Below, piece after piece: positions 8,044 through 16,701 of a stretch of DNA of 35,767 nt. This DNA is from an uncultured Treponema sp. Lineage in GTDB: Bacteria > Spirochaetota > Spirochaetia > Treponematales > Treponemataceae. The notes beneath the pieces are model-generated. The model did no database searches. It was not told the origin of the DNA and saw nothing but the letters and a program-made list of their open reading frames with translations. Position 1 is the stretch's first letter. Each line of letters begins with the position of its first letter. A program made the translations under genes and the position numbers. The stretch is from contig CAKUTI010000018.1 of the NCBI GenBank assembly GCA_934691925.1, positions 1-35,767 on the forward strand. The letters are read 5' to 3'.

Positions 8044-10226
8044 TTTTCTTCTTCTGACTCGCCTGCCGTATGGAGATAATCGCAGTCAGGATTTATGCAG
8101 CTTTTGTAGCTTCCGTTTTTCTTGTCGTATTTTTCGACCAGAAACCAGCCGCATTTCGGGCAATACTGGTTTTCAAGAGGCTTGAAGTGCGAGATAAAGT
8201 CGCATTTCGGATAATTTGTACAGCCGAAGAAAGATTTTCCGCGCCCTTTTGATTTTCTTTCGACAATATAGCCGTCGCATCCTGCCTTCGGGCATTTTGC
8301 AAGAGGAATCGATTTTGTGTTGTGGCACTCTGGAAATCCCGAGCAGGCAAGAAAATATCCGAAACGGCCAAGCTTTTTGACCATCGGCTTTCCGCATTTC
8401 TCACAAACCTCGTTTGTCGGCTCGTCAAGAAAGCCTTTCACGCTCGCAACCGATTTTTCAACCTCGCCGCATCTTTTTATGAACCCGCCGTAAAAATTGC
8501 GGATCATATCGTTCCAGACGACTTTGTTCTGCTCAACATCGTCAAGCTCGGTCTCGACTTCTGCTGTGAATTTCTCGTTTATGACATCAGGGAAAGACTC
8601 AACCAAAATCTTATTAATCATTTTTCCAAGAACCGTCGGCATGAGCTGCCTGTTGTTCCGCACAACGTAGTAACGGTCAAGCAAGACAGAAATTATCGGA
8701 GCGTAAGTTGAAGGCCGTCCGATTCCTTTTTCCTCCAACATTCTGACAATTGAAGCGTCTGTGTAGCGCGCAGGCCCCTGAGTAAAATGCTGCTCAGGAT
8801 AAAATTCGTGCGCGGCTTCAAGAATTTCTCCGACTTTCAAAAACGGAAGATTTCCAGTGATCTCCTCTTTTGCGGACAAAACCTTGATTACGCTGTAAAA
8901 GCCTTTTTCAATGAGTTTTGACGCGCTCACACGGAACAAAGCCTCTCCAGCCTGAATTTCAACTGTTGTAGTCGCAGTTTTCGCATTTGTCATCTGGGAA
9001 GAAACAAACCGCTCCCAGATTATCGTGTAAAGCTTGAGCTGGTCGCGCGTAAGATAATCTTTCACATAGTCCGGCGTGTATTTCGGATAAGTCGGGCGGA
9101 TACATTCATGCGCATCCTGCGCGCTTTTTCCGACTGCGTAATGAATCGGCTCTGGCGGAAGATTTTCAGGAAATTCCTTTGAAAGCCAGTCCCGCACCTC
9201 GTCAAGGGCAGTCTGGGCAATTCGCACGGAGTCGGTTCGCATATAAGTGATGAGACCGACGCGGTTCTGTCCCATCTGGATTCCCTCGTAAAGCTGCTGC
9301 GCAACCTGCATTGTCTTTCTCGAAGTGAATCCAAGCCTGTTCGCCGCCGCCTGCTGCATTTTTGAAGTCGTGAACGGAGCTTTCGGGCGGACAGTTTTCT
9401 CAGTAACTTTTATGTCGGTAACTTTACATTCAGAATTTTTGATTTCGGCGATGATTTTGTTCACATCGTCTTCAGATTTCAGCTCAGGATTTTCGCCCTT
9501 GTATTTTGCAAGCTGTGCTGTGAATTTTGTCTTTCCTTTTTTGAAATCAGCCTCGAGAGTCCAGTATTCCTCTGGAATAAAATCCTCAACTTCTTTTTCG
9601 CGCTCGCAAATCATTCTCAAGGCGACAGACTGAACGCGGCCTGCTGACAAGCCGTTTTTCACTTTTTCCCAAAGAATCGGAGAAAGATTGTAGCCAACAA
9701 GCCGGTCAAGCACGCGGCGTGCTTTCTGCGCGTTCACTTTTGACTCTACAATATGTCCCGGAGACTTTACAGCGTCCTTGATTGCGCCCGGCGTGATTTC
9801 ATTGAAAACAATCCGCTTGATGTCAGCGTCTGTCTTATCTTTTAGCGCGTTGTTCAAGTGCCACGCGATTGCTTCTCCCTCGCGGTCGTTATCGGAAGCG
9901 AGAAGAACGTGCTCTGATTTTTTCGCGTCTTTTTGAAGCTCCTTTAAAAGCTTCGCGCGTCCGCGCACTGTGATATATTCCGGCTGAAAATCATGCTCAA
10001 CGTCAATTGCCATTCTCGATTTCGGAAGGTCAATCAAGTGTCCCATTGAGGCTTTTACTGTGTAGCCCGGCCCAAGATATTTTTCGATTGTTGTCGCCTT
10101 TGCTGGAGACTCAACTATTACCAAAGTCTGTTCTGTTTTTTTCTTTGATGATTTTTTTTCTGAGGATTTTGAGGCAGCCTTCTTTGTTGCTTTTTTTGCT
10201 GTTGCTGTTTCTTGTGCTTTTGCCAT
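8040..10226 (-). CDS. topA: DNA topoisomerase I (type IA)
   Basis: Relaxes negative supercoils through a 5'-phosphotyrosine. The protein is 728 aa from ATG 10226. A Lys/Ala/Ser-rich tail (about 1-30) precedes the TOPRIM domain (LVIVESPAKA; later DNDREGEA). The active Tyr is about residue 328, in GLITYMRTDS. Three C-terminal four-Cys zinc ribbons follow (CEKCGKPM..., CPKAGCDG..., CPKCGWFL...). A longer frame starts at TTG 10238, but the GGAG at its second codon is the ribosome-binding site, 6 bases before ATG 10226. That ATG overlaps the dprA stop (TAATG). xerC follows with an ATGA overlap, so dprA, topA and xerC look translationally linked. Confidence 0.97.
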   Translation of the reverse strand: MAKAQETATAKKATKKAASKSSEKKSSKKKTEQTLVIVESPAKATTIEKYLGPGYTVKASMGHLIDLPKSRMAIDVEHDFQPEYITVRGRAKLLKELQKDAKKSEHVLLASDNDREGEAIAWHLNNALKDKTDADIKRIVFNEITPGAIKDAVKSPGHIVESKVNAQKARRVLDRLVGYNLSPILWEKVKNGLSAGRVQSVALRMICEREKEVEDFIPEEYWTLEADFKKGKTKFTAQLAKYKGENPELKSEDDVNKIIAEIKNSECKVTDIKVTEKTVRPKAPFTTSKMQQAAANRLGFTSRKTMQVAQQLYEGIQMGQNRVGLITYMRTDSVRIAQTALDEVRDWLSKEFPENLPPEPIHYAVGKSAQDAHECIRPTYPKYTPDYVKDYLTRDQLKLYTIIWERFVSSQMTNAKTATTTVEIQAGEALFRVSASKLIEKGFYSVIKVLSAKEEITGNLPFLKVGEILEAAHEFYPEQHFTQGPARYTDASIVRMLEEKGIGRPSTYAPIISVLLDRYYVVRNNRQLMPTVLGKMINKILVESFPDVINEKFTAEVETELDDVEQNKVVWNDMIRNFYGGFIKRCGEVEKSVASVKGFLDEPTNEVCEKCGKPMVKKLGRFGYFLACSGFPECHNTKSIPLAKCPKAGCDGYIVERKSKGRGKSFFGCTNYPKCDFISHFKPLENQYCPKCGWFLVEKYDKKNGSYKSCINPDCDYLHTAGESEEEK

Positions 10227-11170
10227 TAGTTTCTCCAAATTTGAGCCTTAAAATCACTGTAGCTAGAAACTACAGAAGCTCCGTCATTTACGAAAGATTT
10301 TGGTGAATTATTTATTTTATATTCTACTTTCTTTCCTTGTGCAAGTTGTTTCTTTAATTCTAATTCTGAAATTTCATTTAGCGCAAGACCTTCGATAGAA
10401 AAACATTCTTTATGGAAGAAAACTGAACGGTTGTAGTCAAGAGCCATTTGAGCCGTTATCATCGCGCCGCTTCCAGCTGGAGCTTGAATCACGACCGTTT
10501 CCGCGCTCAAAGCCGCGATTATTCTGTTTCGCTGAACAAATCGGTAAGCAAGAGCAGGAATTCCGGGAAGATATTCAGAAAGCAAAAGTCCGCCGTTCTC
10601 CAAGATTTTTGCGGCAAGTTTTTTGTGCGCGCCTGGAGTTATAATGTCGATTCCGCTCGGCAGAACAGCCACAGTTGCAGGATTTTCAGAAAAGACCGCT
10701 CCCTTGTGTGACTCGCCGTCAATTCCGTATGCAAGTCCGCTCACAACGCAAGAGCCGTCATCGCAGGCATCTTTTGCAAACTGGAACGCGGCTTTTCTTC
10801 CGTTCACGCCGCAGCGTCTCGTTCCAACAATAGAAACACATTTTCTTTTTAGGACTTCAAGATTTCCGCGGTAAAAAAGCATAAACGGAGGGTCTTTCAT
10901 CTCGTTAAGCATCGCAGGAAAATCATTTTCGCCAATCGCAGTCCACTTTATTCCGAGCATTTTTATGATTTTAAGCGCGTTTTCCGCGTTTTTTTCAATC
11001 TGTCCCGGAACGAAAGAGGCTTTCTTGAACGGCCGCTGCACGGCAAAAGAGATTTCGTCCAAAGTCATCTTGCTTAAATCGTAGTCTTTCTTAAAAAGCA
11101 AGCATTTTTCCCGCGTTGACAAAAAAGAAGCGTCTGAAAGCATCAGACGCCTTAGAAGTTCGTTTTCCAA
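10226..11170 (-). CDS. dprA: DprA/Smf, ssDNA-binding RecA loader
   Basis: In naturally transformable bacteria DprA protects incoming single strands and loads RecA; it is also common in species never shown to transform. The 314-aa protein has an N-terminal helical region (1-70) and the Rossmann-like core: SIVGTRRCG, VVSGLAYGIDGESHKGA, VAVLPSGIDIITP, GGLLLSEYLPG, FVQRNRIIAALS and GSGAMITAQMAL. The start is TTG 11170, with AAGGCGG 6 bases upstream. The next ATG (codon 10) would cut into the N-terminal domain. The C-terminal winged helix of longer DprA proteins appears short or absent. The stop overlaps the topA start. Confidence 0.95.
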   Translation of the reverse strand: MENELLRRLMLSDASFLSTREKCLLFKKDYDLSKMTLDEISFAVQRPFKKASFVPGQIEKNAENALKIIKMLGIKWTAIGENDFPAMLNEMKDPPFMLFYRGNLEVLKRKCVSIVGTRRCGVNGRKAAFQFAKDACDDGSCVVSGLAYGIDGESHKGAVFSENPATVAVLPSGIDIITPGAHKKLAAKILENGGLLLSEYLPGIPALAYRFVQRNRIIAALSAETVVIQAPAGSGAMITAQMALDYNRSVFFHKECFSIEGLALNEISELELKKQLAQGKKVEYKINNSPKSFVNDGASVVSSYSDFKAQIWRN

Positions 11171-11202
11171 AGATTACCGCCTTTAGAATTTAAAAATAAG
11201 AA

Positions 11203-11928
11203 TTATTTATATGAAGCGTCAAGCACAATTTTTTTGTTTGAAAGAGCGTCCTGTTTTTTCTGCTCGTTTTTTGTGAGAGAAGCGATTTTGTCGTAAAGCT
11301 CCACCGCTCCGTCGTAATTTCCCTCAACATAATAAGCGCGCGCAAGGACAAACATTGCGTCGATATTTTTTGTGTCAAAAGAAAGAAGTTTTTCAAGATG
11401 AGGAATCGCCTTTCCGCACTCGTTAAGCTCAAAAACATAGAGAATTCCAAGAGCGTAAAGCGCGCGTCCGTATTTCGGCTCGTATTTTATCGCCTGAAGA
11501 TAAGCGTCCTCGGCGAGCTTGTAGTAATTCCATTTTTCTGATGAAGAGCCGGTAGCGTTGTAGTCAAGGCTTGCCTTTGCCATGTAGCCGGCACAGACTC
11601 CAACATAATAGTAAAGATTTTGGTTCGCAGGATAAAACTGAATCGCGTTCTGGAAATTTTTTAGAGCCTCGCCGTACATTTTAGCGTCAAGATAGCGCAC
11701 CGCAAGCATTTTGTACCAGATTCCAGTCTGGGCCTCAGCAAGCTGAATGTCGGCCACGCGGTCCTGATATTTTGCAATCGCTTCCTTTAGCTCTGCCTCG
11801 GTTGTAGGATTTTTTATGCCTTCCTCAAGATGCTGCATGCGGATTAAAGTTTTGTTTGACTTTGTGCAGCCGCAAAGCACAAGCGAAAGCGCGCAAACCG
11901 AAGCGAAAATCTTTATTTTTCCGTTCAT
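11203..11928 (-). CDS. TPR-containing lipoprotein
   Basis: Probable periplasm-facing lipoprotein of 241 aa. Residues 1-21 are a lipoprotein signal ending LCGC, with Cys21 lipidated. The mature part is a run of tetratricopeptide-like repeats: AVRYLDAKMYGEALKNFQNAI, LAEDAYLQAIKYEPKYGRALY, LGILYVFELNECGKAIPHLEK and ARAYYVEGNYDGAVELYDKI, with characteristic Ala/Tyr/Gly positions. Such repeats usually mediate protein contacts; no catalytic motif is present. AGGAG lies 7 bases before the ATG. It sits between xerD and dprA in the division cluster, so a role in the envelope or in divisome assembly is conceivable but not shown. A dispersed repeat lies just upstream, in the gap to xerD. Confidence 0.85.
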   Translation of the reverse strand: MNGKIKIFASVCALSLVLCGCTKSNKTLIRMQHLEEGIKNPTTEAELKEAIAKYQDRVADIQLAEAQTGIWYKMLAVRYLDAKMYGEALKNFQNAIQFYPANQNLYYYVGVCAGYMAKASLDYNATGSSSEKWNYYKLAEDAYLQAIKYEPKYGRALYALGILYVFELNECGKAIPHLEKLLSFDTKNIDAMFVLARAYYVEGNYDGAVELYDKIASLTKNEQKKQDALSNKKIVLDASYK

Positions 11929-12006
11929 AATTTAACTCCTTAAAAAACGCCAGAAAACGCGAATTTTGGAAGAAAAAGAGATTGAAAGAGATGTCTAAAA
12001 AGTGTC

Positions 12007-12101
12007 GTCATGCTGAATTCGAGTGCTTTCGTTGTCGCACTCGCTTTATTTCAGCATCTGCACTAAGTATAATATAGATTCCGAAACAAGTTCGGAATGA
12101 C
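12007..12101. repeat. Dispersed palindromic repeat, copy 1
   Basis: A 95-bp element running from GTCATGCTGAA to GGAATGAC, with short terminal inverted repeats GTCAT/ATGAC. It has two hairpin modules. The first has outer arms ATGCTGAA/TTCAGCAT enclosing GAGTGC/GCACTC. The second is ATTCCGAA-ACAAG-TTCGGAAT. Related copies lie at 22601-22668 and, inverted, at 32854-32960. This one is downstream of xerD and upstream of the TPR lipoprotein, in a 216-base gap that otherwise holds no recognisable gene. Confidence 0.8.
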
Positions 12102-12144
12102 ATTTACTTTTCAACTTTATAGGCAGCCTCTTTTTGATTTTTTA

Positions 12145-13044
12145 TCAGTCAGTTTTTCCGTGTCCAGGAAAATATTTTTCATGCGCCTCACGGAGCTGGC
12201 AGTCCTCAACGTGCGTGTAAATTGTCGTTGTCGCCAAGTCCGCATGCCCCAAAAGCTCCTGCACTGAACGCAAATCCATTCCGCCTGCAAGAAGATGCGT
12301 GGCAAACGAATGCCGGAGCGTGTGGATTTTTGAAGTTACGCCGGATTTCGCCTCGATCTTCTGAAAATTCTTCCAAATTCCTTTTCGGCTTAAAGGCTCG
12401 CCGTTATAATTCAGAAAAACTTCAGGAACGATTTTTTCCTTTACGAGAGACGGCCGCACATCTGAAAGATATTTTTCAAGCCGCTCTTTCGCAGGAATTC
12501 CAAACGGAACCATTCTTTCCTTGTCGCCTTTTCCCTGAACAATAAGAACCCGCTCATTCAAATGAACGTTTTCCATTTTCAAGCCGCAAGCCTCGCTGAT
12601 TCTAAGCCCGCAGGAATAAATCAGCTCGAAAAGCGCGCGGTCGCGGATTCCAAGCGGGGTTGAAACATCAATCGCGTCCAAAAGCCGGTCAACCTCATCA
12701 ACAGAAAGGACTTTCGGAAGAGAACGGCTCGCTTTAGGACGGTCCAAAAGAGCTGTAACATTCTCCTTCCAGATTTTCTGATGAACAAGATACGAGCCGA
12801 ACGAGCGAAGAGCGGAAATATCCTTTGCGACTGTAAGTGCGTCGCATTTCATTTCGGTTTTTCGACAAGTAAAAAAGAAGATAAGCTCCTGAGTCGAAAC
12901 GTCAGCGAGATTTATCTCCTCTTTTTGAAGCCATTTCAGAAAAATTTCCGCGCTTTCACTGTAGGTTTTCGCAGAATTTTCTGAAAGCCGCTCAACAGAA
13001 ATCAAGTCGCTGTAAAATCCTGCAAGCAAAATTTCTATTGTCAT
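12145..13044 (-). CDS. xerD: Tyrosine recombinase XerD
   Basis: Partner of XerC in dif recombination; in the E. coli system XerD is the subunit activated by FtsK at the septum. The 299-aa protein carries Arg148 (GLRISE), Lys172 (QGKGDKER), His241-x-x-Arg244 (HTLRHSFATHLL), His267 (LGHADL) and Tyr276 (YTHV). LPKVLSVDEVDRLL, TPLGIRDRALFELIYS and LSRKGIWKNF resemble XerD/RipX of other bacteria more than XerC. AGGA lies 7 bases before ATG 13044. It follows ftsZ by 10 bases, so it is probably cotranscribed with the division genes. Confidence 0.9.
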   Translation of the reverse strand: MTIEILLAGFYSDLISVERLSENSAKTYSESAEIFLKWLQKEEINLADVSTQELIFFFTCRKTEMKCDALTVAKDISALRSFGSYLVHQKIWKENVTALLDRPKASRSLPKVLSVDEVDRLLDAIDVSTPLGIRDRALFELIYSCGLRISEACGLKMENVHLNERVLIVQGKGDKERMVPFGIPAKERLEKYLSDVRPSLVKEKIVPEVFLNYNGEPLSRKGIWKNFQKIEAKSGVTSKIHTLRHSFATHLLAGGMDLRSVQELLGHADLATTTIYTHVEDCQLREAHEKYFPGHGKTD

Positions 13045-13054
13045 TCATTTCCTT

Positions 13055-14506
13055 TTAGTCATCTCCAAAACTTATTTTTGAAGAAAGATTGCTGAGATTC
13101 CGCCAGCACGCAGGCTTTGAAATGTCGTCTGAAAAGTCAGGCGCATTTTCCGTTTCCGGCTGAGGTCTTTGAGGCTGTGAATAATGATGAGCCGGTCTTG
13201 AAACCGAAGGCTGAGCGTGAGCTGAAGACGCTGGCGCAGGCGAAGAAGCCGGTTTTGAAACATTTTGTGAAGATTTTCCAAAAGGCGCATCTTCATAAAT
13301 TGTGCCGAATCCGAAATTCTCAAAAGAGCCGGCAGCTTTCTCCGAAACTTTATGATTTTGGGAAGCTGAGGCAGAACGCAACGGCTGCTCAGAATATGCA
13401 GGAGTTTTTCTTGCAGTTCCAATCGGCTCAAACTTAAGAGCCTCACCCAAAGACATTGTGTCAGAAGATTTTGCAGTCTCGATTTCAGGCGCGACAAAAT
13501 CCTCAGCCTTTACCGCGTTGTCAAAGCCTGTCGCAATCACAGTCACGCTGATTTTGTCTTCCATTGACTCGTCAAGAACCTGTCCCCAAAGAACTGTAGC
13601 GTCTGGATTTGCCCTTTCCGTGATGATTGAGGCAATCTCGTTGCATTCTGCAATTCCGACATCGTGGTTTCCGCAAATATTGATGAGGACATTTTTTGCG
13701 CCGTCAATGTTTGTGTCAACCAAAAGACGGTTGTTGATTGCATTGTGAGCAGCGTCTGTGGCGCGGTTAGAGCCTTCGCCAACACCGATTCCAAGAATTG
13801 CGTCTCCCTGCCCTGCCATTACGGTCTGAACATCGCGGAAGTCGCGGTTTACAAGGCCCGGTTTTGTGATTATGTCTGAAATTCCCTGAACGCCCTGACG
13901 CAAAACATCATTTATTATAAGGAAGGCTTTTTCAATCGAAAGCCCTTTTTCAGCGTCTTTCAAGATAAGCTCGTTTGGAATCGCAATCAGAGAGTCAACT
14001 TCCGCACGGAGCTTTTTAACGCCTTCCTCGGCACGCGCCATTCTCACCTTTCCTTCAAATTTGAACGGAGTTGTCACGACAGCAACGGTCAAAGCTCCAA
14101 GCTCGCGGGCGATTTTTGCGACAACTGGAGCCGAGCCGGTTCCAGTTCCGCCGCCCATTCCGGCAGTTATGAAAACCATATCAGAATCTTTAAGGGCTTC
14201 CTTGATTTGCTCCTGCTGCTCTTTTGCAGCTTCCTCGCCAACCTCCGGCTTTCCGCCAGCTCCAAGTCCGCCAGCGAGTTTCTGTCCAATCTGAATTTTG
14301 TATTTCGCCTTTGATTTTGTAAGTGCCTGAAGATCAGTGTTCATCGCGATAAATTCGACTCCGCCGACCCCAGTGTTAATCATCGTGTCAACGGCATTTC
14401 CGCCGCAGCCGCCGCAGCCGACTACCTTTATTTTTGTAGGGCTGGCAGTATTAAGCGTTCCGTTTTCCGCGCTTTTTTCCACTACCTTGATAGAATTTAT
14501 ATCCAT
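13055..14506 (-). CDS. ftsZ: FtsZ, tubulin-like division GTPase
   Basis: Forms the Z-ring scaffold at mid-cell. The 483-aa protein has a short N-tail, VVGCGGCGGNAV (28-39), the tubulin signature GGGTGTG (118-124), the FKFEGKVRMARAEEG region, and the T7 synergy loop NRDFRDV (220-226), with both Asp residues kept but Arg at two usually small or apolar positions. Residues about 345-455 are a Pro/Ser/Ala/Gln-rich disordered linker. The C-terminal peptide is DISKPACWRN (461-470), a degenerate form of the usual D-I-P-x-F/Y-L-R FtsA/ZipA-binding motif, followed by 13 more residues. GGGAGGA lies 4 bases before the ATG. It is the eighth gene of the cluster, 56 bases after ftsA. Confidence 0.98.
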   Translation of the reverse strand: MDINSIKVVEKSAENGTLNTASPTKIKVVGCGGCGGNAVDTMINTGVGGVEFIAMNTDLQALTKSKAKYKIQIGQKLAGGLGAGGKPEVGEEAAKEQQEQIKEALKDSDMVFITAGMGGGTGTGSAPVVAKIARELGALTVAVVTTPFKFEGKVRMARAEEGVKKLRAEVDSLIAIPNELILKDAEKGLSIEKAFLIINDVLRQGVQGISDIITKPGLVNRDFRDVQTVMAGQGDAILGIGVGEGSNRATDAAHNAINNRLLVDTNIDGAKNVLINICGNHDVGIAECNEIASIITERANPDATVLWGQVLDESMEDKISVTVIATGFDNAVKAEDFVAPEIETAKSSDTMSLGEALKFEPIGTARKTPAYSEQPLRSASASQNHKVSEKAAGSFENFGFGTIYEDAPFGKSSQNVSKPASSPAPASSAHAQPSVSRPAHHYSQPQRPQPETENAPDFSDDISKPACWRNLSNLSSKISFGDD

Positions 14507-14562
14507 GCTGTCCTCCCACTTACAACAAGCTATCTTAAATTTTTATATCGTCCTTGATTTTT

Positions 14563-15825
14563 TCAAAAAAATTTGCGCATAAATTTCGTAAGAACGCCTT
14601 CTTTCTTGTCCTCGTCGCTTTCAAAAGATTTTCTTTTTGACTTATGATTCCGCTTTTCGTCTGATTCCGCGTATCTTTTCTGGCTTAAAATCAGACCGAC
14701 GGCAGTCGCCCATTCAGGATAGCGGTATTTGTCTTCAAGACCGCCGTGTCCCTGAGGAATTCCAAGCCGAACAGAAGATGTCCTGAAAACCGCTTCCGCA
14801 AGCTCCACCGCTCCAGGAATTTCAGAGCCGCCGCCCGTCAGGATTATGCTTCCTGAAAACTGGACTCCGCTCAGCTTCTGCTTGATTTCCTTTCTGACCA
14901 TCTCGAAAATTTCTTTCATTCTTGGCTCGATTATGCTGCAAAGCTCCACTTTCGATGTCAATTCTGAGCCGCGCGAGCCGAAGCCAGGAATTATGACTTC
15001 CTCATCGTGCGTCTCGACCATCGGAAGCCAGCAGCAGCCGCCTTCAAGCTTGATTTTTTCCGCAATTGAAGTCGGAAGTCCTTTCACAATTGAAATATCG
15101 CTTGTGACCATATTTCCGCCGACAGGAATTGAGCAAGTGCAGATTGGAGCATCGTTCACAATAACGATTACGTCTGTTGTTCCGCCGCCGATGTCAATCA
15201 AGACCGAGCCGAGCTTTTTCTCGTCCTCGAGCATTACCGCATCCGAGCAGGCGAGCGTTTTCAGCATAACCTCGTTAAGCGTGTACATTGTCTGCCCGAC
15301 GCACCGCGTTATGTTCGCAACGGAAGTCGCGCTCGCGGTTATTATGTGGACTTCAGCTTCCAGCTTGCACGCGATGTTTCCAATCGGATTTTTTCCTATG
15401 TCTGTCTTGTCAACATAATAAGTCTGAGGAATCAGATGGAGAAGCTTTCTGTCTGAAGGAAAATGAATCGAATTTGCGCACTCGATTACGCGCTCAACGT
15501 CTTCCTGAGTCACAGCGCGCTCTTTTTTGCCGTAGGAAGAAATTGCGACAACACCTTTTGAATTTATGCTTTCAATCTGGACTCCGCCGATTCCGACGAT
15601 TACAGAGCTTGCCTCAAGCCCGGAATTCTGCTCGGCATCATCTATAACTTCTGAAATGCACTTGCTCGTCGCCTCGATATTTACGATTGCGCCATTACGC
15701 AAAAGTCCCATTGACGGACGCTTTGCGACATCAACGATTTCAACTGAGTTATCTTCATGAACAATTCCGATTACAGCGCGGACAAAGCAAGTTCCAATGT
15801 CCAGCCCCACAACAACATTACTCAA
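14563..15825 (-). CDS. ftsA: FtsA, actin-like membrane tether of FtsZ
   Basis: Links FtsZ filaments to the inner membrane and activates the septal synthase. The protein is 420 aa from TTG 15825. It has phosphate-1 GLDIGTCFVRAV, the SHS2-insertion 1C domain, phosphate-2 LIDIGGGTTDVIV and an adenosine motif GGGSEIPG. The C-terminal amphipathic helix, EGVLTKFMRKFF, is the membrane-targeting sequence. The open frame reaches another TTG at 15915, but that would overlap ftsQ by 98 bases. TTG 15825 has AGGAG 6 bases upstream, overlaps the ftsQ stop by only 8 bases, and places the first actin strand at the N-terminus as in other FtsA proteins. Confidence 0.96.
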   Translation of the reverse strand: MSNVVVGLDIGTCFVRAVIGIVHEDNSVEIVDVAKRPSMGLLRNGAIVNIEATSKCISEVIDDAEQNSGLEASSVIVGIGGVQIESINSKGVVAISSYGKKERAVTQEDVERVIECANSIHFPSDRKLLHLIPQTYYVDKTDIGKNPIGNIACKLEAEVHIITASATSVANITRCVGQTMYTLNEVMLKTLACSDAVMLEDEKKLGSVLIDIGGGTTDVIVIVNDAPICTCSIPVGGNMVTSDISIVKGLPTSIAEKIKLEGGCCWLPMVETHDEEVIIPGFGSRGSELTSKVELCSIIEPRMKEIFEMVRKEIKQKLSGVQFSGSIILTGGGSEIPGAVELAEAVFRTSSVRLGIPQGHGGLEDKYRYPEWATAVGLILSQKRYAESDEKRNHKSKRKSFESDEDKKEGVLTKFMRKFF

Positions 15826-16687
15826 CGACTTCTCCTGACGAATGATAGTCTGATGCGCGTGTCCTGTAAGAAACCGAGCCGTAGCGCAAGTCAATTTCCG
15901 CCACATTTGGCTCAAGGCTGTTCACAACATCCAAAGCGACCATCATGTACTGCAAAGCCTCTTCGTTCAGCTGTCTTCCTGTAAGGATTCTTGTTCTTGA
16001 ATGAATCGGATAAAGAACAAGCTCGTAGTTTCCATATTCTTTTGGAATAACGTGAATTTCAGAGATTGCAGCAAAATATTTCTGCGAAAGTGTCTGAATT
16101 TGAGCAATCTGCTCCATCAAGGCACGGTATTTCTGAGGAATTCTCATTCCCTCAGGTATATTTTCGACAGGAATTCCAGAAATTAAAGGAATGGTTCTGT
16201 CCAAGTTCGCAGTGTTTCCGTTTGCGGCAAATAATACTCCATTTCGGTCAATCTGAACAGACACTGTGCGCTCGCCAATCTGGACAAAAGTCATCGCGAC
16301 CGGCTCCCGTTCCTTTACTGTGATGAAAACCTTGTTCGGAAAACGCTTTTCAATCGAGACGCTTTCAACGCCAGGAACGGTTTCAATAAGAGATTTCGTC
16401 TCGCTTGAGCTGAACGCAAGAAAAGTCTTGTCGGTTGTGCCTGAAATCGTCTGCATCATCTGCTGAGGAGTGTAAGAAGAAAGTCCGTTAAAATAAATGT
16501 CAACTTTATCCATGCAAGGAATAACAAAAAAATAGACTCCAAGCTCGCAAACCAGAAGAATCGAGAAAATCGCGACAACAATTTTTATCATGCTGAGCTT
16601 GTCGGATTTCTTGTTTTTTCTCGGCCGCGCCTTTTTGACTTCAAAGCCTTCAAATCCGTCCAAACTGTGAAAAACAAAATCACTCAT
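15818..16687 (-). CDS. ftsQ: FtsQ/DivIB, divisome POTRA protein
   Basis: Bitopic membrane protein that recruits and regulates FtsL, FtsB and the FtsWI synthase. The 289-aa protein has a Lys/Arg-rich cytoplasmic tail (1-30), one TM helix (about 33-55), a POTRA domain (about 57-130, with IETVPGVESVSIEKRFPNKVFITVKERE, the typical POTRA beta-strand pair) and a beta domain to about 260. AGGAG lies 10 bases before ATG 16687. It lies between ftsW (14 bases) and ftsA (8-base overlap), the standard order. Confidence 0.93.
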   Translation of the reverse strand: MSDFVFHSLDGFEGFEVKKARPRKNKKSDKLSMIKIVVAIFSILLVCELGVYFFVIPCMDKVDIYFNGLSSYTPQQMMQTISGTTDKTFLAFSSSETKSLIETVPGVESVSIEKRFPNKVFITVKEREPVAMTFVQIGERTVSVQIDRNGVLFAANGNTANLDRTIPLISGIPVENIPEGMRIPQKYRALMEQIAQIQTLSQKYFAAISEIHVIPKEYGNYELVLYPIHSRTRILTGRQLNEEALQYMMVALDVVNSLEPNVAEIDLRYGSVSYRTRASDYHSSGEVVE

Positions 16688-16701
16688 AAAATCTCAACTC
16701 C

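Noticed and set aside
10227..10238. Upstream TTG start for topA
   Set aside because: It would place the GGAG ribosome-binding site inside the coding region; ATG 10226 has correct spacing and overlaps the dprA stop.
7144..13044. The two tyrosine recombinases as phage or integron integrases
   Set aside because: Both are about 300 aa Xer-type proteins in conserved housekeeping context (topA-xerC-hslVU and ftsZ-xerD), with no att repeats, phage genes or cassettes nearby.
14846..15418. 190-codon open frame opposite ftsA
   Set aside because: It lies wholly antisense to a conserved gene and its product has no recognisable domain or ribosome-binding site; it is a product of codon bias.
15826..15915. 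Longer ftsA frame beginning at TTG 15915
   Set aside because: It would overlap ftsQ by 98 bases and add 30 residues before the first actin strand; TTG 15825 has AGGAG at good spacing.
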